Source: Phyllostachys edulis
Taxonomy: Eukaryota; Streptophyta; Magnoliopsida; Poales; Poaceae
DNA: 64,000 bases
Assembly: GCA_036346405.1 (NCBI GenBank)
Contig: CM070561.1
Span: 25,824,215-25,888,214 of the forward strand
Direction of reading: 5' to 3'
Position numbers and translations under genes: made by a program. The notes under the pieces were generated by a model that saw only the letters and a list, made by a program, of their open reading frames with translations, made no database searches and was not told the DNA's origin. Each line of letters opens with the position of its first letter. The first letter of the stretch is position 1. Of this stretch, positions 9,839 to 20,809 are shown one piece after another.

Positions 9839-10884
9839 CTAGGGAAAATGTAAGTCAATTGTTTGGTATATTTGATCACGACTTTAGGAGAACAAAATAG
9901 CTCCCAGAAAGGAATCTTGCGTGAAGATTGCCGCAATGTGAAATCGCTCTAGAGAAGATAACAATATGAGGCAAGAATGAATTTGCTCGTTCTTTCATTC
10001 TAGCTACTCTGAGGCATAACAATGAACACTTGGGCACCAAAAAGGGGTCAAGGACGCACAGCGAAAAGCCACGTGCACACACCATAGAGATACACTCTCT
10101 AATCTTCATCGCCTCCCACTTCAACAAAATGTATCACGGAGCAACACACACCACATACACACGAGAAGCTGCCGGAGAAGGACATGATGCATGGGAGGGG
10201 AAAACATAAGAGCAACACCTTCACCAACCCATGATTGTCGCTTCATGTAAAAGCAACATGAACGAGGGAGAAGTGTGAACAAAGAAGATCGTCGGAGAAG
10301 AAGCAGCCGGAGAAGTCATCGGCAACAAGGAAACTGGTGAAATCGTTTCTCAAGACTCCCGTCTCCCCTTCACCTCGCAACCTCCACGCTATCATAGAGA
10401 GGAAGGAGGAAGAAGGCCAGCAAGGAAGGTTTAGCCTCAAAGATCGTCCTCTTTCTTATTTAATTGGCCAGCTTAATTGATGATCAATTGGAAAGAGTTA
10501 CTAATGTACGATTGTAATCGAATGGGTGAACGGCAATTTCTCCGGCCGGGCAGTTCCCTGAGGAGCAGCACCTCTACAGTCAGCAAAGATGGATCGATCT
10601 AGTGACGTGGTGATGTACTGATATGGTGCTAAGCATGCAGTTGCCAAGTTGCATCGAACAAGGCATCCATACACGACGCAAGCAGATTTCGATGGATGGT
10701 TTCCTGTACCAACCTTGGATAGCAGGCCAAGTAGCTGTCCACTTCATCCATCGTTAATAGCTAGGCGCTGTTATCGAGAGAAGGACAAAAAATCCAAAAC
10801 AAATAGAATCCGAACACGAATCTAACAGCAGATCAACGGTAAAAAAATGCCCAAATGACAAACAAAAACATTCCACAGTTATAT
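9839..10884. other. intergenic, no gene recognised
   Basis: Unique-looking sequence with short open frames on both strands but no recognisable protein. Purine-rich runs (AGAAGAAGCAGCCGGAGAAG near 10295) give spurious Lys/Glu or Ser/Phe frames. Confidence 0.4.
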
Positions 10885-11132
10885 ACTCCTCCATTTCGCT
10901 ATATTTATCAACAGACCAAAGAAAAACACTTAGTGTAAGAAATAGTTAATGAGAAATGACTATACATGTCTCTATTAAATGACATATCACAACTACTGAA
11001 TCTCTTCCAAAACTTTTAAGTAGAGGTAGAGAAATGAAAAATTACAATAACTACACTTTAGATTCTCTCGATAGACAAATATATTAAAACTATACTCCGA
11101 GACTATGAATAAATATAGCGAAACGGAGGAGT
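10885..11132. mobile_element. Stowaway-like MITE
   Basis: A 248-bp element with imperfect terminal inverted repeats: ACTCCTCCATTTCGCTATATTTAT on the left and ATAAATATAGCGAAACGGAGGAGT on the right. Ends of the form CTCCNTCCGTTTC are typical of Tc1/mariner-related Stowaway elements in grasses, which insert at TA. A TA precedes the left end; the right one is mutated. It encodes no protein. Confidence 0.8.
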
Positions 11133-11238
11133 CAGATATCGCCTTATCGTAAATGGTATACGTTAATTACATACGAATTTTCTGCCGCCAACCAATACAA
11201 TCACAATGACTCCTTAACATGACCGCAAAATAAGACGA

Positions 11239-11246
11239 TGGCAAGT
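11239..11246. repeat. 8-bp target duplication of the first hAT element
   Basis: TGGCAAGT here matches TGGCATGC at 13851-13858 in six of eight positions. Eight base pairs is the length made by hAT transposases; the mismatches suggest age. Confidence 0.6.
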
Positions 11247-11499
11247 AGGGATGCAAGTGGGCACGGGCAGCCCGCACGCCCACTTAACCTGTCCCGCAAA
11301 ATCCATTTAGCGAACACCGACAGCGCCTTGTGAACACTTAAGCGGCATTTTGTGGACGCCACTGTGTTCCACGAACACCCGTATTGGCATGGTCCGCTTT
11401 GCGGCCGCGGTGGTTCCCCTCGCATCCTCGCGTCAGATCTACTACGACGAGGGCGTACGGGGCGGTGGATCAAACGGGGCATGGCGGAGAGGGCGCACG

Positions 11500-11625
11500 G
11501 GCGGCAGATCCGGAGGGGAGCTGCGGCAGGGCACACGGGGTGACAGATCTAGAGGGGCGCCGTGGTAGGGCGCACAGGGCGGCAGATCTGCAGGGGCGCC
11601 GCGGCGGGGCTGCTGGTGCCGATGG
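11500..11625. repeat. GC-rich tandem repeat inside hAT element
   Basis: Three imperfect copies of a unit containing GGCAGATCTRSAGGGGCGCCG, about 39 bp apart. The open frames across it on both strands are by-products of the repeat. Confidence 0.6.
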
Positions 11626-12579
11626 TATGGCGGACGGCGAGCGCTCAACGTCTGGTGCAGACGGCAAGGTCCGCGACTGTGAGGAGCCGCCACTATCCAA
11701 GAAGTTTGTATCCTCCCCTTCCCTCTTGCAGTTCTTGAGTCATCCTCCCCTTTTCTGATTTATTGTTGCTGTGTGCTTGCTCGCTGCAGATCTAGAAAAG
11801 AGCAGAAGAGAAAGAAGCTGGAGAAGAGGAAGTGGGTGGAGGAGGATAGCCGACCCAGGGAGACAGTGAAGATGAACAAGGTGAGTGTGCCATTGTTGAT
11901 TCCCCAGCTTCTTGGGGTTCTAGATATGCTTAATTGTTAGGAGCCCCTCCTCCCAAATTTGTGTTTCACCTGTAAAAGAAAATTTGTAAACCTGGATGCA
12001 TCTAACTAAACTTGATTGGTGCGTTAGTTACAACATTTTTCATCTCATGACATGAGCAAAATTAGCAGATGAGGAGAAGTAGGACAAGGGCATCTGCAGT
12101 GCCTCCTAAATTAAATCAGGGACGCAATAGCCTGATGACTCTGTCTAGGGGAATCTCTAATGCTAATCTCGCCTTTTCTTTATTTTCTTGCATTATGTGT
12201 CTCAATTCTTTCTTGTTCTTGTTTTGGTTAGGTGCCTGCAAAATATATGTTAAGCATTCACATTGAAAGTACCTAATCTATTTTACTTTATTTCCTTTGA
12301 TTTTTCTTGAGTATAAAGAGGTGTGTTATAGGCTAAGTATGGAGTAGATAAGGCCTCTTGTTAAACCATGGATGCTAATAGTATAAATAACTTCTACAAA
12401 TAGAAAGTAGCATAATCCAAGTTTTCAACTTACATGGATGCTAATTTTATTCTGTCTCATTTTTTTGGACAAAGCTTGACAAGTAGTTTGTCTTTGCTGT
12501 GGTGGATCATATACTACTTCCTCTGTTTCTAGATAGATGAGTAATTTTCTTTTAGGAGTAAATTGCATCATCCATCCAT

Positions 12580-12868
12580 GCACGTGACGTATTGGCTGTC
12601 CCTGCTTCCACTGTTGCATCTGAGTCCGCTTTTAGCACTGGAGGAAGAGTTATTAGCGATTATAGGAGCGGGCTCTCTAGCGACACCATTGAGGCCTTGA
12701 TTTGTTTTCAAGATTGGCTTAAGGCAGATAGTAAGTTCTTTAATTGTTTTTTTAACCTTTTCAGTTTACTTTACTAAATAGTCATATGTAAATATATGAC
12801 TTTCCAATGTTTCAGCCTCTTCTCACCAAAAGAACACGACAGAGGATCTAGATGATGGCGATGACTGA
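12580..12868 (+). pseudogene. hAT transposase C-terminal dimerisation domain fragment
   Basis: The frame reads ARDVLAVPASTVASESAFST, then GGRVISDYRSGLSSDTIEAL and FQDWLK, the conserved dimerisation region at the end of hAT transposases. A canonical donor (AGATA|GTAAGT at 12731) and acceptor (TTTCAG at 12815) join it in phase to a short acidic last exon ending EDLDDGDD and a stop at 12866-12868. The zinc finger, the RNase-H-like core and the insertion domain are absent. The similarity begins abruptly at 12580 after unrelated sequence, which marks a deletion junction. Confidence 0.85.
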
Positions 12869-13850
12869 TGAAGTGCATTTGTAACTTAGAATTCTCAGGT
12901 ATGGAACCGTACAAGAAAATTTAGAACACATGATGCACCGTGCAAGCAGCACGTTTATACTCAGTAGTCACCAGCACTCCAGAGTGACAACTTTGATTAT
13001 TGTCTGTTCCAGGCAAACTTCACAATCACCTTAAGTATTGTTCTAGTATTTTTTAGAAAAGAAGATTGCTGCATTTTCGCCTTACAGATTTGTAAAACAT
13101 TATTCACAACACTATTTCCTTTCACTTGACGGGGGTGCTATATCAAGGAAAAAGAAGTTGCTGAAGAAATAGGTAATCCTTTTTATCAACTTGTAGTTCA
13201 ACAAAGTTAACTCTAATTGTTGTTTGGGCTTGGTCAAAGCTAATTGCAATCGTAAGGGTTGATGTTCCTTCGGAGGCATTCATGGCTGTGTTGAAACTGG
13301 AAAAGGAGGTGCTGTGAAAGAACTTGTATAATCTTTAGAAGTCTCCCGTTCCTGCAAAGATCTCCGTTTGGGTGCAAGTATACCCGGAAGTTGAGACTTG
13401 AGTATTAGAGGACGGTTCATTGTTTTCAATTCGACAAGCGCCGGACCAAAAAATTGTCTGATAAGGCATTCTGAGCTAGATTTGGTTGATCTTAATACAT
13501 GTAGCTAGACCAGCTATTTCTATGTAACTTTCTCATTGCTGGATGATGTTTATGTAGCTAGTCTTGTATGGCCCTTAAGAAGCTTCCCTGGATGATGTTT
13601 ATGCCTCTGGATTATGGTATTTCGATATTGCGAGCTATTTTTCCTGAGAAATTTCTTGCTTGGTTGTAGCAGTGCATGAGGCTGCAGCAGTAGTTGAGTT
13701 GTGTTTTTAATGTTTGTGATTGAGTTGTGGGTTGGCGGGTGTCACATAATCCGCATAAATTTTTGGCGGTCACCATATTAGCCCGCATAACATTATGTGC
13801 TTTATGTGAGGAAGCGCGGGCTGCCCGCAGTAGATCCCACTTTCATCCCT

Positions 13851-13858
13851 TGGCATGC
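13851..13858. repeat. right flank duplication of the first hAT element
   Basis: TGGCATGC, an imperfect copy of 11239-11246. Confidence 0.55.
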
Positions 13859-14360
13859 TAGGAAAAATAGTGTGTGGACTGAAACTGCACAGTCGTGCCC
13901 GAACGTCTCCAGTGGAGCGAGTGTTGGACCAGCCTTGCGGTCTGGTTCGGCGTGGATGCACTCACTCTCGTTGCACTCCGCGTGTCGGCTGTTTGCCGAA
14001 CCGAAGAAGACTCGGTCGATGGGATGAAGCAACCACGTGATGGCTACGCTCGGGAGAACACGTTGCTGAACGTGAACCAGGAGAAATACACACGCACTCG
14101 TATGCTGCAAGAATCACACGCACGAAAGAACATCGAATACGCTGTGACTTCACAGCAAAAGAACAGAAAGATTTTTTTTGGTGCTGCCGTGAGACTCACG
14201 GCAGCGTTTTCTGGGTCTTTTCTTTCCTCTATTTCTTTTCACAAAATCTGATTACATGATGGTCTTTTATTGAGATCAAAACGGTTATTCGTATTCGACA
14301 AAGACTCTAGGTATCCGGAAGGGATTTCAAACCAACACTAGTATCCATAACGAATACTGC
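13859..14360. other. 3' flank of the receptor-kinase pseudogene; one hairpin
   Basis: No gene is seen. It lies downstream of the kinase end on the minus strand and could include its former 3' untranslated region. It contains a perfect short hairpin at 14183-14205. Confidence 0.4.
14183..14205. repeat. perfect 10-bp inverted repeat (hairpin)
   Basis: GCTGCCGTGA and its exact complement TCACGGCAGC are separated by GAC. A run of eight T lies just to the left. It is isolated and no element could be delimited around it. Confidence 0.6.
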
Positions 14361-14790
14361 CTAAATACGAAACACAAACTCTCCTGAAAAACTAAATATG
14401 ACATATACACAAAGATTATCTAACATCGATACGCCAAAAGAGCGTGTCCCGTGGCCGCGGCTTTTCGTCGACGAACCGGACGAGTGTGCCATCCAGTCAC
14501 TTCTCGACGAGGGTCCGCCGGTGCTAGAACTCCCGGTCGACGACGTGTAGCTCCTTATGTACCCTCCAGCCGATGGCGCGTACATTGGCACCGGTATCTC
14601 CGATAGGAGTTCCGGTAGTGGAACCTCGAACTGGAGCACGTTCATAGCCTACCGGATTGCAGGCCGGTAGCCGTAGTCCAGGTGCACGCACCAAAGGCCC
14701 ACGACAAATACGCGCTCCATCTCCTGCGGCTCGAGCTCGCCGTCAAACCGCGTATCCGCCACGTCGAGGAGCATGTCTCTCCTGTAGTTA
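14361..14790 (-). pseudogene. L-type lectin receptor kinase: kinase C-terminal end and cytoplasmic tail
   Basis: Reading leftwards from the hAT insertion, the frame gives DNYRRDMLLDVADTRFDGEL, then EPQEMERVFVVGLWCVHLD and YGYRPAIR, which is the last kinase subdomain (XI) of plant L-type lectin receptor kinases. It goes on with AMNVLQFEVPLPELLSEIPV and a Ser/Gly-rich tail. An in-frame TAG replaces the expected Gln after RPAIR (before 14645). The tail frame closes at 14361. The preceding codons are on the other side of the hAT at 22742-22800 and join in the same frame. The upstream kinase subdomains are missing. The lectin part lies at 23241-24136 in the same orientation, so these pieces most simply come from one gene. 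Confidence 0.82.
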
Positions 14791-14798
14791 TCCCAGAC
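14791..14798. repeat. 8-bp target duplication of the large hAT (left)
   Basis: TCCCAGAC here and TCCTAGAC at 22734-22741 differ at one base. The left copy keeps the kinase Trp codon; in the right copy the same codon has become a stop. Confidence 0.85.
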
Positions 14799-14829
14799 TA
14801 GAGCTGGCCAAATGGGCCGGTCCGAAGCA

Positions 14830-15500
14830 CGCTAATGTAGGCCCGGCCCAAACAAGGCACGGCCTGCACTGTTCATGGGCCGTGCCGGCTCGACACGAGA
14901 CCCTGGGCTGTGCCTGGGCCGCCACCTCGGCATGGTGGGCGGCACGCACAAAGACGCAGACGCAAGACGGCACGACACGCAAAGACGGCGGCACGGCCGC
15001 AGTTCAGAACGGACGCCGGAGGCGGAGGCGAAGGGTCGGAGTGGGCTGGCGGCGCGGTACTACGCCAGAGCGGGCTCACGGCGCACGGTCTTTGCGGGCG
15101 AAGGAAGGAGAGCAGGCGGCGGCGCCTGCAGCGCGGTGCAGTCTTCGCATTGCGGAAGCGAGCGGTCGAGACAGCGGCGGGTTCCGTCGGCGGCGTGGCG
15201 CGACAGTGTCATCGAGGAAGCGAGGTCGTCGAGGCGGTGGCGGGCGCGGGAGGCGAGGAGGCGATGGGGTCGACGACGGGAGGCGAGGCGGCGGCGTCGC
15301 CGCCGCCGAGGCGAGGAGCGAGGACAGAGGAGGCGGCTAAGCGGAACGGCGAGGCAATGGCCGGCAAAGAGGACGAGGGCGACACGGCGAGGCAAAGCGG
15401 AGAAGAGAAGAAGACAGGCGAGGCGGCTGGGCTAGCTGGTCGTGTCATCATGTCAGGCCGTGCCAACCGGGCAGGTCTCAAAAAAATTGGCCGTTTTTGA
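14830..15500. repeat. GC-rich subterminal region of the large hAT
   Basis: Repeats of GGGCCGTGCC-type words and GGCGAGGCGG-type purine-rich runs fill this stretch. Overlapping open frames in nearly all phases translate to Arg/Gly/Ala-rich sequence with no domain. It is treated as non-coding transposon end. Confidence 0.65.
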
Positions 15501-15573
15501 CCGTTGAGTGATTTTTTTTTATCGTTGGAGGCTTAAAAATAGCAAAAAATTGAAAAAATTCTGAAATTTTTTC

Positions 15574-15581
15574 TATAAATA
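15574..15581 (+). promoter_or_regulatory. TATA box of the hAT transposase gene
   Basis: TATAAATA in the context TTTCTATAAATAGGCATC lies about 260 bp upstream of the transposase start and downstream of the GC-rich end. A CT-rich stretch about 30 bases downstream (CATTCTCTATTCTCTC) suits a transcription start. Confidence 0.65.
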
Positions 15582-15743
15582 GGCATCATACCCCCCCTCA
15601 TTCAAAGACCCTTCATTCTCTATTCTCTCTTTGAAATTGTGTTGTGCAAATTCAAATCATGTTGAGCTAATTTGGCAAAATTCAAAAAATTGTGCCAAAA
15701 TTTGAAAATTTCAATTTTAAATTCAAGAAGTCAATGAAAAGAG

Positions 15744-15836
15744 GTACAATACTATTTTTGTAATACTTTTATTGTCAATTATTGTTATGCTAAGATTAAA
15801 GTAGTGATAATGTTAGTTTCAATTTTGCGCTTTTAG
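15744..15836 (+). other. probable leader intron of the hAT transposase
   Basis: An AG|GTACAA donor and a TTTGCGCTTTTAG acceptor enclose a T-rich stretch of 93 bases that ends two bases before the ATG. It is inferred from the splice motifs alone. Confidence 0.45.
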
Positions 15837-16510
15837 TTATGGACCCTTACGATAGCTTTGCTCTTAGTGAGTTCGGACTTTCATCTGACGAAATTGCGTC
15901 TATGGAGGCTGCAAGTGCCTCAAATGAATCGGAGGTTTCACCGGAGGAGCAAGTCGGAGTTCCGTCATCGGGCTCGACATCGACATCGAGCTCCACTAGA
16001 ACCGGAGTAAAGAGGTCGAGATCGTCTCGTCGAGAGTGTGGGAGAATTTCGACAGACAACCAAGCAAGATCGCGAAAATGAGGTACCATATGCTATTTGT
16101 AAAATTTGTCGCTGAATTGTGCTGTGAAGTCTCTGGTGGAGCAGGGCACTTGATTAGACATGCTACAAGATGTCGAACCAAGCAAGGATTGGTGATGAGG
16201 CGGAACCTGGCAATACAACCTGACGATGCAGTATCTAGGTGGGACTACGATCCTTAGGTAGCCCGCGAATCTCTCTGTCATTTAATTGCTTCTGAGGATT
16301 TACCGTTAGGCTTTGGCGAGTCTGCTTTTTTCCAAAATTACATTAGGACTGCGTATAATCCTAGATTTTCTTCTGTTTCTAGACAGACAACAACAAGGGA
16401 TCTAGTGAAATACTATAATGAGCGTCGTAATAAAATAAAAGAACTATTTAGTACGTGCACATTTTCGGTAGTCTTGACCTCGGATATATGGAGTGGTCGG
16501 GTTAGGGAGG

Positions 16511-16515
16511 ATTAT
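16511..16515. repeat. target duplication ATTAT (left) of the LTR in hAT
   Basis: ATTAT precedes TGTAACATCC and recurs at 20805-20809, where the transposase frame resumes. Confidence 0.75.
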
Positions 16516-19500
16516 TGTAACATCCCAAAATTTGGCTTTTCAAAAATCTTTTAACTAGTTTAGGTCCCTGGAAAATTTCACCAATTTTATTCGAATTAAT
16601 AAAGCTTAATTGAGAATTTCCTAAATTAAAAATATTTAATTCGACTAATCTAAACTTCAATTAAATACAAACCTGTGTTATTTGGTTTACTTATGTTCCA
16701 AGGAATTTTCTGGTATTTTTTGAGATTTTTCTGGATTTGTTTGCTATTTTATTTGGCCTCCTTGATTTTTGGGATTTTCTTTAATTCCGAAAATCCTTCT
16801 TTTCTCTCTCCTGCCGCATGCTACAGTAACCGCCGGTTACTGTTCATGTTGCATTCCAGCGGATCTCTCATTTCCCGCCGAGAGGCTCCGTTCTGTACAC
16901 GTTCTAATTCAGACTTCCAAAAACAGAACTTCCCTTTCTCCTCAGTTCGTCCGATTCCCAACCGCCTCATGCTACAGTAATTCGCGATTACTGTTCATCC
17001 AGGAGCTCAGCCGAACAGAAGCAGCCCAGTACATCTCCGTTTCCAACTCAAACTTCTAAATTCCATATCTCCCTCTACGGTGCGTATAAAGGTAAACCGT
17101 TTGCGCCACGTGTCCGTCTTGATCTCCTCTTCCAATCCCTGAATTGGTTTCCTCCAAACAGATCTATTTTCGCCGCCATCTGCAGAATCACTGAGCTCCA
17201 CCCAAAGGTCTTCTCCGACGAAGTCGCGCTTTCATCCGACGTCCGCCGGCCGAACCGTCTGCGGCGTTGGTTTCGCGTCGTCGTCCTCTACGTCATGGTA
17301 CCATCCACTTCACCGAAAGATCGCCGGAGCCACGTCAAGCTGTAGAGCCGAACCACGTTCGTCGCATTGCCCGCTTCCTCGGTGAGTTTTTTCCAAAATC
17401 CGATCGCACCATTGCGTCCGGCTCGTCGTTTCCTTTCCGTTTTGCCCCTTGGCCGCCGCCGCATCGTCTCCGTCCGCCGGCTACCCCATGCGCCCTATTC
17501 ATCTATACACTGTTCATGTCTATTGTTTCTGTAAACGTTGGTCCGTTATTTCTTAGTCTGTTTACTCTCTGTTAATTGCATGCCATCTCAAATTCTTTTC
17601 CTGTGTGCGGGCATGAAAGCCAATCGGGCCGCTGCTCTTCCTTTCTTTGCACGCGAGCAGCCAGGTGAGCCGGCCTCCTTTCTTCCTGTGCGCGCTCGTG
17701 ACCATGGGACGCATCCTTATGCTGGCGCCACCACCGGAACCGCTCGCTCCTTTGGTTTTCTCCGCGCCGCACTGCCGAGTTGGCCGCCCTTGTTTCTTTC
17801 GCGCGTGCGTGGCCGAAGCCCAACCCAGCCACCGCCTTTTGCTATCCTTCCTCCGCGCGGCAAGGCCCGGCCTCCTTCCCTTCCCGTTCGCGTAGAGCAT
17901 GACCAGCCAAATTCGGCCCGATCGCTCCCTTGGCCAGCCCGCTGCCCCGCCGAACCCTAGCACCTAGGACCCCACCTGCTAGTGGCGCTGCTGCACTGCA
18001 CACTCGCAAGCACGCGACGCAACACGCGTGCGGCCCAAGCTTCTGCGCCGCCACACGGGAGTTCTTCTCTCGCACGGACGCCAGGCGCCATAATTAGCGC
18101 CGCATCGGTGCCTCGCGTCGCCGCTCGCCGCCGCCGCCGTCAAGCTCCTCCTCCGCTGGGACGCCTTCTTGCGCCACCAAGCCCGCGCTGTGGTCTTCTT
18201 CTCCGGGCCGCCACCGCCATGGACACCGATTCGGAGCTCCTCGTCGCCGCCGACTCGGTGCCCTTCCACCTTCACTGACGCCACATCCGACGTCCCCGCG
18301 CTGTCCTCGTCCTCGAACCGTGGTCGCTGCCGTCGAGCCACCACTGGAGCGCCGATCCTCTCCAACCCGAGCTGCACCGCGCCTCCTCCTCGTTCCCGCC
18401 GTCGCCGATGAGACCCCCCGTTTCCTCTTCCTTCCTCATCCCGACCTCGCCGGTTCCCTTTGCCCAACTCGTGTTGGAGCCTCTCCATCCGCAACGACGC
18501 CGCCTTCAAGATCTCTGTCCCGTACCCGAAGCTACCGTCGCTTCTAGAGTCGCCACCGGACGTCGATCTCGTCGGAGCCGTGCGGACGTCTCGTCCAGAT
18601 CCAACGCTTCCCCGCCCTGGCTCGTTGCGCCGTCCTCACCGCCACGTTGTCGCCGTGTCTTGTGCCACCTTAGCGACCATGGCCATGTAGATGCCTACAT
18701 GTTCATAAACCCTAAACCCTGAGGTTGATCCAAATGGACATGGTTCATGGGAACCTAGTCTATGACCTGCGGGGCCCCTTTCTCAGTCAACGCCAGCCAA
18801 ACCCTAGCCCTAAACGAAAGCCATATGGATATGGTTCATGTGAACCAAGTCTATGCCAAGCCGGCCCGCATGTCAGTGCCTATTCCATGAACCTAATCTA
18901 CCATGCACCATAAACCCTAGATCGTGGACTTGGTCTATGGACCAATGGCCCACCTGTCATCCACAGTTCCTTTTCGGAAGTTAGTTTAATTTCTGATGTT
19001 CAATTATCCAGTTGGTCCCACATGTCAATCAATGCCTTTGTTCCCTCTTTCACTTACCAGTGGACCCCACTTGTAAGTATCCAATTCTTTTTATTTTATT
19101 TAATCCGAAAGAATATTCTTCGAATATTCTTTTCTCTATCAATTTCATCATTTCATGTGATCTTTCAAAGCTCATATCTTTTGAATCCGAACTCCGATTG
19201 AGTTCATTCGAATTCCTAAATCCATCTCAATTCAATATCTATTTATCTGAGTTTATTATTTAATTTTTGGAGTTTGTTCGCTCGCTGTTGTTTATTTATT
19301 TGGTTTATTTACTTGTTTGCGAGTAGACTTCGATACTGCGAGAAGTGCTGATCAAGAAGGAGCAGAAGATCAAGGAAGTAGGAGATTAAAATCTAAATAA
19401 GATCGTCATTGCTAGCAAGGCAAGTTGTACCTTTGATCATATTGAATCCTAGTTTTCTAAAATTACTTTGATTCAAATTATTGCATTTACTTTAAGTATT

Positions 19501-20804
19501 TATTTAAATGTTTTTGGGTTTAGTTAATAATCCAAATTGTTATAACATCCTTGTCTAATTGATATGCCATAATCTTTTGTCACCCTAGCTTGGTTATTTA
19601 ATAGTTGGTATTATTGTAGCACCAACGTGGGTTGGTTAGATGCGATTAGATTGCTTAGCCATGCCACGAATCACCTTTTCATGTAAAGTTGCAATTATCA
19701 ACTTGACTAAGTGACTATGGAACTATGTGATAAAACTGTGTGTACTGTGTGCTATTATGGCATGTGTTGCACTTAACCAACTGGGTGAGAAAAGATTTAG
19801 ACTGAGGCAAGTGGTGGATACTGTGTGAACTGGTGGATACTATGTGATCTGTGTGGATAATAATCTGTGTGATCTGTGTGAATAATAATCTGTGTGGCTG
19901 TGTGGTTTAGTTGGCATGTGGAAATCTTGCCTTGGTCAATTAAGGACTTCACCTTGTGCGCCATTGAACTGAGCCCCCTGTACGACCACATGTCTGTTAT
20001 GGGATGGGCCTAGCATAGTAAGATGAAGTTCTGAAATGCTTTGTTATGATTAGTGCTTGCAACACTAATTATATCTTGTGGGTAAAGTGTACAAACTCGC
20101 AGTGTTAAACAATCTATTCGAATAGCCGCGTCACGGTCATGGACAATGCTCTAGGATTTCACACGAGGGTAGATTTTCATAAAAGCTGTGTGGGAAGGGA
20201 GTCAGTGTGATCTAAGTCATATGGCTATGTGAATAATCTGCTTAGGGTCATGTGTGTCTTTGTGAAATCAAATTGTTAAATTATGATTATCTATTTGTTT
20301 TACTTGCTTTCAATCTATTAATTGTATTCAATTGCAAATGTTGTATTTACGCAAAATAACCACGAATGCCATTCCCTTGGAATAAGCCCGCATCTATAAA
20401 TTGCATTTACGTGGTATGACTTGCAGTACGGTGTGTACTCACGCTTGCTTTGACGAATCAAGCGGTGAAGAAAATCGCCATCAACAAGGTCTATTTCAAG
20501 GATCGTGGAGAACTAGGTCGCAGACCCTGACCGATTGCTGTGGGCATATGGATGGGCTTCATCGGAGTTATTACATTTTAGTTCATTTTGACTTCATTGA
20601 GCTTTATGCCTTCTCGAGGCATTAATTGTAACTTTGACCTTAAGGTATTTACTCGATATTTATTGTATTTGCCTAATTATTAGTTATCTTTGTATATGGA
20701 ATTGATATTTCACCGATGTTGTCCTTTGTGCACTAGCGTGATCTGGACTAGTGTAGTATACACGAGAGGTCCGAATTGTAATTTTGGGTCCCGGCAGAGG
20801 TGGG
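16516..20804 (+). mobile_element. solo LTR of a large gypsy element (about 4.3 kb)
   Basis: It begins TGTAACATCCC, a start shared with the LTR at 28014 and with many long gypsy LTRs in grasses. The expected end (GGGTCCCGGCA) is reached at 20796, but eight further bases (GAGGTGGG) precede the right ATTAT, so the right border is irregular. It contains paired CTACAGTAACCG / CGGTTACTGTTCA words near 16821-17000, a TATA box at 17085, a GC-rich middle and the shared tail signals (TTTGATCATATTGAA, TTGTGGGTAAAGTGT, GATATTTCACCGATG). No primer-binding site, gag or pol was seen, so it is read as a solo LTR left by recombination. Confidence 0.75.
17085..17090 (+). promoter_or_regulatory. TATA box of the LTR
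   Basis: TATAAA in GTGCGTATAAAGGTAAACCG, about 570 bases into the LTR and upstream of the GC-rich transcribed part. The LTRs at 28014 and 42040 have a TATA box in an equivalent position relative to their GC-rich block. Confidence 0.5.
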
Positions 20805-20809
20805 ATTAT
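20805..20809. repeat. target duplication ATTAT (right) of the LTR in hAT
   Basis: This is a direct copy of 16511-16515. The reading frame (Glu-Asp-Tyr then Leu-Ser-Val) is restored if the LTR and one copy are removed. Confidence 0.75.

Larger units (their letters stand above)
11247..13850 (+). mobile_element. deleted hAT transposon
   Basis: The ends are AGGGATGCAAGTGGGC on the left and, inverted, AGGGATGAAAGTGGGA on the right, followed inside on both sides by a GGGCAGCCCGC palindrome. The 8-bp flanks match at six positions. The only transposase part is the C-terminal dimerisation segment (12580-12868). The left half has a GC-rich repeated region and an exon-like stretch around 11790-11880 (Lys/Glu-rich, ending at an AAG|GTGAGT donor) that is not recognisable hAT sequence and may be captured. 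The element cannot encode a full transposase. Confidence 0.8.

Noticed and set aside
14657..15500. Frames of up to 227 codons, Arg/Gly/Ala-rich, in most phases
   Set aside because: GC-rich transposon end; several overlapping frames are open at once with no domain.
17267..18722. Several GC-rich frames inside the LTR, one of 176 codons on the minus strand
   Set aside because: Composition effect of the GC-rich transcribed part of the LTR; no motif is conserved and they lie inside a delimited repeat.
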